Assembly: GCA_013322215.1 (NCBI GenBank)
Contig: JAAMEZ010000047.1
Span: 310,001-374,000, forward strand
From: Martinezella rhizogenes
GTDB lineage: Bacteria; Pseudomonadota; Alphaproteobacteria; Rhizobiales; Rhizobiaceae
Direction of reading: 5' to 3'
DNA length: 64,000 nt
A program made the translations under genes and the position numbers. The notes under the pieces were generated by a model. It was not told the origin of the DNA. It ran no database searches and saw only the letters and a list, made by a program, of their open reading frames with translations. Below, in pieces: positions 24,135 to 32,252 of the stretch; the stretch's first letter is position 1, and every line of letters starts with the position of its first letter.

Positions 24135-26200
24135 CCCGCAACCTCTTTCAGGAGGTTGGCGATGTCCGTCTCCAGCGTCTTCAACTCGGCGTCGATCTCG
24201 GCCAGCGGGCGCGGCGCGACATAGCGGTAGAAATAGCGGTTGAAATTGATCTCGTAGCCGACGCGGCCGACGCCCTTGTCGGCGTGATCCCTATAGGTCT
24301 CGTCCACCCATGCGTCCGGCACGAAAGGCGTCACCTCGCGGGCGACATGGTCCCTCCAATCCTCGTTGAGCGGCACGAGTTCATGGTCGCGCAGTTCGGG
24401 GTCGGGCTCCGGCCTGCCATCGGCATCGAGGCAGATGGCGGCTGACTCGTCGCGCTCCGACAGCGCGGAAAGGATGGCTTTCCTCACCGGCGCGCTGATC
24501 TTCACCCCGGCGCCCTTGAGCGCCTTGGTCAGGGCGGCCTCGAATGCGGGGCGGTCCTTGAACAGGGTGGTCGGCAGGCGATCGGCAACGACGTTCAACA
24601 CGTCATCCTGCTCCGCGGGGTCCAGCTTCAGGAACGGCTTGGCAAGCTTTAGCTGCGCGATGCGTTCGGGGCTGGATTGGAAATTCAGGCGAAGCGGGCG
24701 CTCCACCCTGATCTCGCGGAAGCCGAAATCGCTGGCGTCGAATATCTTTGATACCGCGCTCCACGGCCCGCCGCCGTTCGCCATCTCATGGAAGATACGT
24801 GCGATGACCTCGCGCCCATCGTCGCGGATTTCCCGGCGCTTGGAGCCGAGGTTTTTGCGCATAGGCGCCCAGAACCGTTCGCCGGAGGCATCAATGAGCT
24901 GGACCTTGCCGCGCCGCTTCCGCTCCTTGCGATTGGTCAGCAGCCAGACGTAGGTTTGGATGCCGGTGTTGTAGAAAAGATCGGTCGGCAGCGCGACGAT
25001 GGCCTCAATCCAGTCATTTTCCAGCATCCAGCGGCGGATTTCGCTCTCGCCCGATCCGGCCCCGCCGGTGAAGAGCGGCGAGCCGTTCATGACGATGCCG
25101 ATGCGCGAACCAACTTCATCGGTCCGCATCTTGGAAATCATGTGCTGGAGAAAGAGAAGCTGGCCGTCCGAGATGCGCGGCAGGCCCGCGCCGAAGCGAC
25201 CATCCTTGCCCAGGGTGACCGCTTCCTCCCGGATCGGCTCCTGATATTTTTTCCAATCCACGCCATAGGGAGGATTGGACAGCATGTAGTGGAAGCGCCG
25301 GTCTTTGTGGGTGTCTTGCGTCAGCGTGTTGCCGAAGGCGATGTTCTCCGGGTCGTGACCTGTCACCAGCATGTCGGACTTGCAGATGCCGAACGACTCG
25401 CCGTTCAGCTCCTGGCCGAAAAGCTCGACACGGATATCGGGGTTGAACTCCTTCAGGGCTTCCTCGGTGAGCGCGAGCATCCCGCCCGTGCCGCACGCCG
25501 GGTCGTAAATCTGCCGGATGATCCCTTGGCCCCGGAGCTTTTCATCGTCGTTGACGATGATGAGGTCCACGATCAGCCGGATCACCTCGCGCGGCGTGAA
25601 GTGCTCGCCGGCGGTTTCGTTGGAGATTTCCGAGAAGCGGCGAATCAGGTCTTCAAATAGATAGCCCATCGCCAGCGTCGAGACCGCTTCCGGCCGCAGG
25701 TCGAGCGCGGCGAACTGCTCGAACACCTTCCACAGGATAGTGGCATCGGCGAGCCGCTTCAGTTGGTCCGTGAAGAGGAACTTGTCGAGGAAGACGTCCC
25801 GAACCGAGTCCGAGAAGGCCGTGATGTAGGCGATGAGGTTCTTGTGAACGTCGGTCGGGTTCTGCGCTCTGATCTTGGCGAACGTCAGTGGACTGGTGTT
25901 GTAAACGCGGATGCCGCCGCCGATGGCTCCATACAGCATCATGTCGCGGGTTTGCTCGTCTATGCCGGGCGGCAATCCGGCATGGGCTTTCAGAACGGCA
26001 TCTTTGGTGGGTTCAAGGATGCAATCGAGGCGACGCAGCACAACAAAGGGCAAGATAACCTTGCCGTATTCCGACTGCTTGAAGTCACCACGAAGGGTTT
26101 CGGCAATCTGCCAAACGAAGTTTAACTGAACTTTAGCTTTCGATACTAGGCCCTGATCCACGCAAACCACCCACTTTGGCCGATTCGCGCGCATGATCAT
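24131..26200 (-). CDS. hsdM: type I restriction-modification methyltransferase subunit
   Basis: A protein of about 689 residues that methylates adenine N6 in the HsdS-defined target. It has the helical N-terminal domain (LNFVWQIAETLRGDFKQSEYG), SAM motif I DPACGTGGML (about 233), and catalytic NPPYG (about 310). A long C-terminal tail (from about 470) contacts HsdS. The start is uncertain: recognisable homology begins near 26146, where the codon is not a start; I use ATG 26200, with ATG 26245 and TTG 26275 as alternatives. The stop overlaps hsdS (ATGA). It is the first gene of the restriction operon. Confidence 0.9.
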   Translation of the reverse strand: MIMRANRPKWVVCVDQGLVSKAKVQLNFVWQIAETLRGDFKQSEYGKVILPFVVLRRLDCILEPTKDAVLKAHAGLPPGIDEQTRDMMLYGAIGGGIRVYNTSPLTFAKIRAQNPTDVHKNLIAYITAFSDSVRDVFLDKFLFTDQLKRLADATILWKVFEQFAALDLRPEAVSTLAMGYLFEDLIRRFSEISNETAGEHFTPREVIRLIVDLIIVNDDEKLRGQGIIRQIYDPACGTGGMLALTEEALKEFNPDIRVELFGQELNGESFGICKSDMLVTGHDPENIAFGNTLTQDTHKDRRFHYMLSNPPYGVDWKKYQEPIREEAVTLGKDGRFGAGLPRISDGQLLFLQHMISKMRTDEVGSRIGIVMNGSPLFTGGAGSGESEIRRWMLENDWIEAIVALPTDLFYNTGIQTYVWLLTNRKERKRRGKVQLIDASGERFWAPMRKNLGSKRREIRDDGREVIARIFHEMANGGGPWSAVSKIFDASDFGFREIRVERPLRLNFQSSPERIAQLKLAKPFLKLDPAEQDDVLNVVADRLPTTLFKDRPAFEAALTKALKGAGVKISAPVRKAILSALSERDESAAICLDADGRPEPDPELRDHELVPLNEDWRDHVAREVTPFVPDAWVDETYRDHADKGVGRVGYEINFNRYFYRYVAPRPLAEIDAELKTLETDIANLLKEVAG

Positions 26201-26561
26201 CGGGTCGATGTTCGCTTCGGCCCGAGCCGGCTTTTGCCGCAGCATAGTCGCCGATACGTCGTTAATAAAGTTCAAAGATGTCCAGCGTAGCGGTTTCCCC
26301 GCAGCATTGCGTTCGCGCCGCCAGACTAGGTGGCATCGAAAAGTTGAATCTCATCGCCAGCCCCTAACGCTGAGACAGCGAGATCAGTAGCCCAGGGTTC
26401 CCTTCCGAGCCGTCATGGGATCGTAAGTTCGGCAGGCTTCGGCGACTCTAGCGCGCCGTAGCGTATGAAAGACGGTGGCTCCCCGAGCCGTATCAGGCCC
26501 TACGTCTCCTCGTCCGGTCAGGCTTGCCCGCCAGAGATGAATCGGCCTCGCTTCTCGCGAT
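26201..26561. other. non-coding gap between restriction cassette and trb operon
   Basis: I see no supported gene here. It must hold the promoter of the minus-strand restriction operon and the end of the conjugation operon, and it marks the junction where the defence cassette joins the backbone. No clear terminator or inverted repeat was recognised. Part of it may be coding if hsdM starts at 26245 or 26275. Confidence 0.4.
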
Positions 26562-26813
26562 CTACGCTGAACCATCGGGACCGGACGTCCCCTTCGGCGC
26601 GGTTCGGCGCGCACGAGCGAACCCCCGATCCGTGGCGATGAAACGCTGGACCATCGGGGCAATAAGCTTCGCAGGATCGGAGACGGGTTGTCTCGTCTCG
26701 CGGGCCAAGACCTCGGCGTAGGCGATGAGATCCCGGTGCAGCGGTGCCGGTAGCTCGATCGTCACCTTGATCGGCTTGTCGTCGGCGATCGCGCCGAGCT
26801 TGAGCTTGGTCAT
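26562..26813 (-). CDS. DUF2274 protein of the ICE trb operon
   Basis: An 83-residue protein: MTKLKLGAIADDKPIKVTIELPAPLHRDLIAYAEVLARE is the DUF2274 core, ribbon-helix-helix-like in pattern and regularly found directly after trbI in alphaproteobacterial ICEs. The ATG at 26813 follows the trbI stop with one base between. Function is unknown; the fold suggests DNA binding or a small conjugation accessory role. Confidence 0.85.
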   Translation of the reverse strand: MTKLKLGAIADDKPIKVTIELPAPLHRDLIAYAEVLARETRQPVSDPAKLIAPMVQRFIATDRGFARARRTAPKGTSGPDGSA

Positions 26814-26814
26814 T

Positions 26815-28023
26815 TCAGCCTCCGTAAGGTTCGAGCACAAGATCGCGGGTGACAATGACGCGGACGGGGAACCCAGGCCGAATCGTCAGCGTCGGGGCAA
26901 TGTTGAGCTGGCGGCGAATGATCTGCTGACCTGCGTCGTTGATCGTGTCCTGGCCGCCATTGCGGATCGCCTGGATCAGCCGGTCGTCGTCATTGGTGGC
27001 GAGTTCCGCGCCGACGCTGAGCAGGGTCGAGAGGCCGGCCGCCTTGGCGAGATCCCACCAGTGATAGTCGACACCATCCTGCAGGCCGGCATACCCCTCG
27101 GCGTCAGCGCCAGGCTGCCGCTCGAGCACGATGCTCCGGCCGTTGGGAAAGATCAGGCGGTTCCACACCAGGAGGACGCGGCTCTGTCCGAACTGGACGT
27201 TGTTGTCGTACTGGCCGATGACGCGCGTTCCCTGCGGCACGAGAAGGATGCGGCCGGTCGGGCTGTCATAGATGTTCTCAGTGACCTGGGCGGTGATCTG
27301 ACCCGGCAGATCGGAACGGATGCCGGTGATCAGCGCCGCCGAGATGACCGCACCTGCCTGCAGGATGTTCGGCGACGCCGGCGCGGCGACGCGATCGGCC
27401 GCGACAGTGCGCCGGTCTACCGGAGCGTTGAGGAACGCCTGTTGCCGCTCCTGTGCCGTGGGCGTCGCCGCCGGCGGCGCAAGGCCAAGGCTGGATAGAT
27501 CGGGCTGCGCCAGGGTCGGCGTGCTCGTTGTCGCCGGCGTCGTGGTGCGCGCCTCCGAGGCTGCAAACAGCCGACTGGTCCGGGCCGTCTCGATCTCTTG
27601 CAGGCGGCGCTGCTCTTCCGGGCTGATTCCAGGCTGCACAGGCGCGACGCCGGGCGTCGGCACGGACTGGCCGCGGTTCTGAGCGCTGACGATCGGCCGA
27701 CCGAGATCGCCTGGCAAAGGCGGCCCGAGCTGGGGCACGCCGGTATAGTCCCGCGGCAGGCCCTGAAGGCCGTCCGCCGTCGAGCGGTTGTCGGTCGAAT
27801 AGAGTTCCTCGGGCGGCCGCCCACCGTTGCGGGTCTGAAGCGCGTAGACCAGCGCGCCGCCGAGGCCGAGGCTCGCCACCAGGCCGAGCCCGGCCAGCAC
27901 CTTGCGCGACAGCCGCGTGACGCGCGGAGCCTCGGCGCGCAGCCGCATCGGCGCAGCCGCCTCCGGCGCCGATCCCGTGAGCGGCGCGCCGGCTTCCTCT
28001 TCCTCGTTCCGGTCATCGCTCAC
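26815..28023 (-). CDS. trbI: conjugal transfer protein TrbI (VirB10 homologue)
   Basis: A 402-residue protein that spans the envelope in the type IV secretion core complex. It has a short cytoplasmic N-terminus, one transmembrane segment (KVLAGLGLVASLGLGGALVYAL, about 41-62), a proline-rich periplasmic linker, then the VirB10/TrbI beta-barrel domain (ILQAGAVISAALITGIRSDLPGQITAQVTENIYDS). The start is GTG 28023, overlapping the trbG stop (GTGA). Length is normal. Confidence 0.95.
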   Translation of the reverse strand: MSDDRNEEEEAGAPLTGSAPEAAAPMRLRAEAPRVTRLSRKVLAGLGLVASLGLGGALVYALQTRNGGRPPEELYSTDNRSTADGLQGLPRDYTGVPQLGPPLPGDLGRPIVSAQNRGQSVPTPGVAPVQPGISPEEQRRLQEIETARTSRLFAASEARTTTPATTSTPTLAQPDLSSLGLAPPAATPTAQERQQAFLNAPVDRRTVAADRVAAPASPNILQAGAVISAALITGIRSDLPGQITAQVTENIYDSPTGRILLVPQGTRVIGQYDNNVQFGQSRVLLVWNRLIFPNGRSIVLERQPGADAEGYAGLQDGVDYHWWDLAKAAGLSTLLSVGAELATNDDDRLIQAIRNGGQDTINDAGQQIIRRQLNIAPTLTIRPGFPVRVIVTRDLVLEPYGG

Positions 28024-29048
28024 GACGCAGGCCTCCCGTCGGTGCGGGTGATCCGGACACGCTTCTGGGCATCGCCGGAACCGAAGCGCAGCTCAGCGGC
28101 CGCGAAGAGCCGGTCGACGATCATGTAGTTGTTGCGGACCCGGTAATTGACGAGTTCCGAGGTGGTGCCTTCGGCGCCGACGACGAAAAGCGGCGGCATT
28201 TCGCCCTGGCCGATGCCCCTCGGGAATTCGATGAAGACCTGCCGGCCGTCGTCATAGGCGCGCAGCGGCCGCCACGCGGCGCGGTCGCCGGTCACCTCGT
28301 AGCGGAAGTTGATGCGCGAGAGATCGACGCCGGTGGCCACCGGCTGGGTGGCCTGTGCCTCGGCGTTCTGGCGGCGCAGCGCGATGAGTTGGTCCTGCGG
28401 ATATTGCCAGGAGACGGAGGCCATATAGGTGCGCTCTGTCGAGCGCAGCTCCATGTGATAGGTGCGCCGGTTGGTGTTGATGACGAGATTGGTCATAAGT
28501 TCGGCCCGCGTCGGCTTCACCAGGATGTGGACCTGCAGCGTCGCGCCGGAACCGCTCTGCGTATCGCCGATGATCCATCGCACCGTGTCGCCGGCAGCCA
28601 CCGGCCCCGAGCCGACGAGCTGCTCTCCGGGCTGGAGCGCGATGTCGGTGATCTGCCCGACGGCTGTGTAGACCTGATAGAGCGCCCCTTGCGTAAAGGG
28701 ATAGACCTGCATCGAGTTGATGAAGCCATCGCGCACCGGCTGGATGCGGGCGGCGGCATTGGCCTGATTGACCCGCGCCGTGGGATCGACCGGCTCGGGC
28801 GCTCGCCGCGATTGCTCGACCGGCTTCATCTGTCCGGGCAGCGGAAGGGGCCTCGGCAGTTCGACGACCGTGACGGGTGCCGGAGGATCGACGGTTTGCA
28901 CGGCGGCCGGCGCGTCGTCGTAGCTGATCTCGGGCGGCTTCTGCGTCGTCGCGCAGCCCGCCAGCGCTGTGGCGGAAAGCAGCAAAGCCGCCAATGCGTG
29001 AGTACGTAAAGCCGGTTCTCCGGCTTTACGGAAAATCGGCATCGTCAT
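28020..29048 (-). CDS. trbG: conjugal transfer protein TrbG (VirB9 homologue)
   Basis: A 342-residue outer-membrane-complex protein. The signal sequence ends in a lipobox-like LAGC (about residue 29-32), followed by a proline-rich linker and the CagX/VirB9 domain (TDIALQPGEQLVGSGPVAAGDTVRW, then TNRRTYHMEL). The C-terminal MIVDRLFAAAELRFG matches the VirB9 end that contacts VirB7/VirB10 partners. ATG 29048 overlaps the trbF stop (ATGA); the long upstream frame is an artefact inside trbF and trbL. Confidence 0.94.
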   Translation of the reverse strand: MTMPIFRKAGEPALRTHALAALLLSATALAGCATTQKPPEISYDDAPAAVQTVDPPAPVTVVELPRPLPLPGQMKPVEQSRRAPEPVDPTARVNQANAAARIQPVRDGFINSMQVYPFTQGALYQVYTAVGQITDIALQPGEQLVGSGPVAAGDTVRWIIGDTQSGSGATLQVHILVKPTRAELMTNLVINTNRRTYHMELRSTERTYMASVSWQYPQDQLIALRRQNAEAQATQPVATGVDLSRINFRYEVTGDRAAWRPLRAYDDGRQVFIEFPRGIGQGEMPPLFVVGAEGTTSELVNYRVRNNYMIVDRLFAAAELRFGSGDAQKRVRITRTDGRPAS

Positions 29049-29728
29049 TGCCCTAGCTCCCGTGACCATGAAATTGCGTTGACGTAGATACCCAGCGGAT
29101 TGGCGCGCAGCCGGTCGGCGTTGCGCGGAATCTGGACGACGATGGTGAGGATCGCCGTCCATCTCGTCGTGTCGGCGAGCTGCCCGTTCTCGTAGCGGCG
29201 CTCCGTCCATGCGACCCGGAAGCTGTCGGGAGACGCGCGGATCACGCTCGAGACGTCGACCGCGATCTGCTGGCGGCCGACCTTGGTGAAGGGATCGTTC
29301 GAGCGCGCATAGTCGTTGAGCGCGGCCGCTCCCCGGTCCGTCGTGAAGTCGTAGGCGCGCAGCCAGTTCTGGCGAACGATGATCGCGTCCGCCGGGATCG
29401 AGCGAACCTGCTCGATGAAGCGCGCCAGGTGGAAGGCGATCTGCGGGTCGGTCGGCTGGTAGTCTGGCGTCGCTGGGGCGATCGCCTGCGCCTGGCCGAG
29501 CCGGTCGGTCTGAACGACCCACGGAACGACGGTGCCGCGCGCTGACTGCCAGACCAGCGCGGCCGCGAATCCCGCCGACAGGAAGAGCGAGCCGAAGGCC
29601 ATATAGCGCCAGTTGCGCGCCTGCACGCGGGCCGAGCCGATGCGGTCGTCCCAGACCTGGGCGGCGCGCTGGTACGGCGTTTCGGGTTCGGGAGCTTTTC
29701 CATAATGCGTCGAGGGTCGTCGAAACAT
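29045..29728 (-). CDS. trbF: conjugal transfer protein TrbF (VirB8 homologue)
   Basis: A 227-residue inner-membrane assembly factor: a short cytoplasmic N-terminus, a single transmembrane segment (YMAFGSLFLSAGFAAALVW, about 42-60) and a periplasmic NTF2-like VirB8 domain ending NPLGIYVNAISWSRELGQ. Its ATG overlaps the trbL stop by one base, and its stop overlaps the trbG start. Confidence 0.95.
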   Translation of the reverse strand: MFRRPSTHYGKAPEPETPYQRAAQVWDDRIGSARVQARNWRYMAFGSLFLSAGFAAALVWQSARGTVVPWVVQTDRLGQAQAIAPATPDYQPTDPQIAFHLARFIEQVRSIPADAIIVRQNWLRAYDFTTDRGAAALNDYARSNDPFTKVGRQQIAVDVSSVIRASPDSFRVAWTERRYENGQLADTTRWTAILTIVVQIPRNADRLRANPLGIYVNAISWSRELGQ

Positions 29729-31086
29729 CAGCGGTCACCTTCGGAGAGATTGATGGAGGAGCCGCCGCCGTGGCTGTCGCCACTGCGCACCGCATGGACG
29801 GTGGTCGAGACGGCGTGGCTCATCTGTTGCGAGCGCTTCATGCGGCGGGCCCAGGCAGGCGGTTGATCGCCGCCACCGGCAGGGCTCGGTGCGGCATCGT
29901 TCGGCGCTTCGCCAACGGTGTCCATGGTCGAGGAGCCCCCGGTCGACTCGAAGGCGGATCGGGCTCCGTCGGCGAAGCTGGAGCGCATGCTCGACGACGC
30001 GCGCTCGGCAGCGCGCCGGAGCGGCGATGTGGCTGCGGAACCGGCGGCCCGAGCGACGCCGCCCAGGCCGCTAGCCACGCCCGAGGCACCCGTCTGCCCT
30101 GCGGCGCCCAGGCTATATGCGGTGGAAGCTCCGCCCGCGAGGGCAGCGCCTCCGCGGGCAGCGGCAGCGGCGCCTCCTGCGAGCGCCGCACCTCCAGAAG
30201 CGACGGCGCCGACCGTGGCAGCTCCGGCCGCGACCATGCCACCTGCGGCAAGCCCGGTTCCGACCGCAGCGCCGGCGCCGAGCTGCGGGCCTCCGGAGAC
30301 GAGGCCGTTGGCGATGCCGGGGCCGAAGATGCCGAGGCCGAGCAAGGTCAGTGCAGCGAGCACGATCGCCATCGCCTCGTCGATCGTCGGTGTGCGGCCG
30401 CCAAAGCCGGCGGTGAACTCGGAGAACAGGCTCGATCCGATGCCGATGATGACGCCGAGGACCAGCACCTTGATGCCGGAGGAGATGACGTTGCCGAGCA
30501 CGCGCTCAGCCATGAAAGCGCTCTTGCCGAAGAGACCGAAGGGAATGAGCACGAAGCCGGCAAGCGTCGTCAGCTTGAATTCGATCAGGGTGACGAAGAG
30601 CTGGATGGCGAGGATGAAGAAGGCGAGCAGCACCAGCGCCCAGGCGAGCAGCATCACCGCGATCTGGATGAAGTTCTCGAAGAAGCTCCAATAGCCCATT
30701 AGATCGGAGATGGAATCGAGCAGCGGCCGCCCGGCATCGAGGCCGGTCTGGGCGACCTTTCCGGGCCTCATCATGTCCGCGATTGTGAAGCCGGTCCCCG
30801 ACGCCTTGAGACCCAGGCCAGCGAAGCTCTCGAAGATGATGCGGGCCAGGTTGTTCCAATTGCCGATTAGGTAGGCGAAGACGCCGACGAACAGCGTCTT
30901 CTTGACGAGGCGCGCCATGATGTCGTCGTCGGCGCCCCAGCTCCAGAACAGTGCGGCGAGCGTCACGTCGATCACGATCAGCGTGGTGGCGATGAAGGCC
31001 ACTTCGCCGCTGAGGAGGCCGAAGCCGCTATCGATGTAGCGGGTGAAGACCTCCAGGAAATGGTCGATGACGCCTGTGCCGCCCAT
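29728..31086 (-). CDS. trbL: conjugal transfer protein TrbL (VirB6 homologue)
   Basis: A 452-residue polytopic inner-membrane channel component of the mating-pair apparatus. It has a periplasmic N-terminus, six to eight hydrophobic helices within residues 25-270, then a long Gly/Ala/Ser-rich low-complexity tail (about 280-450) typical of TrbL. It lies four bases after trbK. Confidence 0.94.
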   Translation of the reverse strand: MGGTGVIDHFLEVFTRYIDSGFGLLSGEVAFIATTLIVIDVTLAALFWSWGADDDIMARLVKKTLFVGVFAYLIGNWNNLARIIFESFAGLGLKASGTGFTIADMMRPGKVAQTGLDAGRPLLDSISDLMGYWSFFENFIQIAVMLLAWALVLLAFFILAIQLFVTLIEFKLTTLAGFVLIPFGLFGKSAFMAERVLGNVISSGIKVLVLGVIIGIGSSLFSEFTAGFGGRTPTIDEAMAIVLAALTLLGLGIFGPGIANGLVSGGPQLGAGAAVGTGLAAGGMVAAGAATVGAVASGGAALAGGAAAAARGGAALAGGASTAYSLGAAGQTGASGVASGLGGVARAAGSAATSPLRRAAERASSSMRSSFADGARSAFESTGGSSTMDTVGEAPNDAAPSPAGGGDQPPAWARRMKRSQQMSHAVSTTVHAVRSGDSHGGGSSINLSEGDR

Positions 31087-31090
31087 GATC

Positions 31091-31477
31091 TCAACGCGCC
31101 TCGTTCGTGTGGGAGTCGATCGTCGGAGCGGTCTCGTTGACAGCGGGATCGCGGGCTGGCGGAGGATTCTGCGGCTGACCTTGCGGGGCTGGCGCTTGCG
31201 GCGCCGGCTGCGGCTGCAGGACCTGCGATGGCTTTAGGAAGCGATCGCGGTTGTCCGCCCAGGCTTGGAGGCAGACGGGATCGCGGGTGCCGGCTTCTCC
31301 TTGCTGCTGGCAGCGCCGCAGCTCGATCTTCAGCGGATCTATGCCCGTCTCGGTCGTCGCGGCGACGCTGCGATATAGCGGCGGTTCGTCTTTGCGAGAC
31401 AGTTGAATGACCGTCGCGGTAATGGCGAAGGCGACGAAGACGAGGGCGCCGAGCCGCGCGAGGATTTTGCCGTCCAT
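31091..31477 (-). CDS. trbK: putative entry exclusion protein TrbK-alt
   Basis: A 128-residue protein with an N-terminal signal anchor (ILARLGALVFVAFAITATVIQL, about 4-26), a short conserved region with two cysteines (LRRCQQQGEAGTRDPVCLQAW) and a Pro/Gln-rich tail. Its place between trbJ and trbL matches the TrbK-alt family of ICE trb operons, thought to block redundant uptake by a cell that already has the element. The function is inferred from position and family. Confidence 0.85.
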   Translation of the reverse strand: MDGKILARLGALVFVAFAITATVIQLSRKDEPPLYRSVAATTETGIDPLKIELRRCQQQGEAGTRDPVCLQAWADNRDRFLKPSQVLQPQPAPQAPAPQGQPQNPPPARDPAVNETAPTIDSHTNEAR

Positions 31478-31487
31478 GACCGCGTCC

Positions 31488-32252
31488 TCAGTTGCTGCCC
31501 GGGAACATCTGCGCGTTGCCGGGCTGGTAACCGACGCCTGGCGTCAGGAAGCGGCGACGCTGCTCGCGGCCCTGTTCGGCGGCTGCGGACCGCTCGGCCT
31601 CGGCAAGCGCTTGGGCACGACCGTTGGCGGAGACGACGGCGGTGAGATCGGCGAGTTGTTGAGCCTGAAGCGCGAGAAGCTGGTTGCCGGCCTGCGTTGC
31701 CTGCAAGGCACCGGTCGCGCCCTGGCTCTGTCCGACCAGCGCCGACATCTGCGTGCGGTTGGTTTCGATGTTGCCGACGACGCCGGCCTGGACGCGCATC
31801 GCGTCCTGCAGGCTAGAGACGGTATTGTTCCAGCGGTCTTTCGCCTGGGCGACCAGCTGCTGATCGGAGGCGCTCATCGAGGCGCTGCCGGCGGCGTAAT
31901 TTGTCTGGAAGGCCCGGTCGATGTTCTGGACGTTGTACGCGATGCCCTGCGCTTGCTGAAGGAGCTGCTGGGTCCGCTGCACGGACTGCTGAAGCTGCTG
32001 AAGCGACGAAAATGGTAGGCTGGCGAGGTTTCGCGCCTGATTGATCAGGGACTGCGCCTCGTTCTGCAGAGAAGTGATCTGGTTATTGATCTGCTGCAAC
32101 GCGCGAGCCGCCTGCAGCACGTTTTGCGCATAGTTGGTTGGGTCGTAGACGATGATGGCTTGGGCAGGCGTCGCGAAAACTGACGCGAGCGTGCCGGGAG
32201 CCACGAGCAGTGCAGCAGCGAATCTCGCTGCGCGGTAACGGCACAGTTTCAT
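31488..32252 (-). CDS. trbJ: conjugal transfer protein TrbJ (VirB5 homologue)
   Basis: A 254-residue secreted protein: signal peptide to about residue 34 (VFATPAQA), then YDPTNYAQNVLQAARALQQINNQITSLQNEAQSL, the Gln/Asn-rich helical body of the TrbJ/VirB5 pilus-tip family. Long helices continue to about residue 220. ATG 32252 overlaps the trbE stop (ATGA). It is needed for mating-pair formation. Confidence 0.94.
   Translation of the reverse strand: MKLCRYRAARFAAALLVAPGTLASVFATPAQAIIVYDPTNYAQNVLQAARALQQINNQITSLQNEAQSLINQARNLASLPFSSLQQLQQSVQRTQQLLQQAQGIAYNVQNIDRAFQTNYAAGSASMSASDQQLVAQAKDRWNNTVSSLQDAMRVQAGVVGNIETNRTQMSALVGQSQGATGALQATQAGNQLLALQAQQLADLTAVVSANGRAQALAEAERSAAAEQGREQRRRFLTPGVGYQPGNAQMFPGSN

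Noticed and set aside
26384..26662. 92-residue minus-strand frame overlapping the DUF2274 gene
   Set aside because: Out of frame with DUF2274, rich in Arg, no family features.
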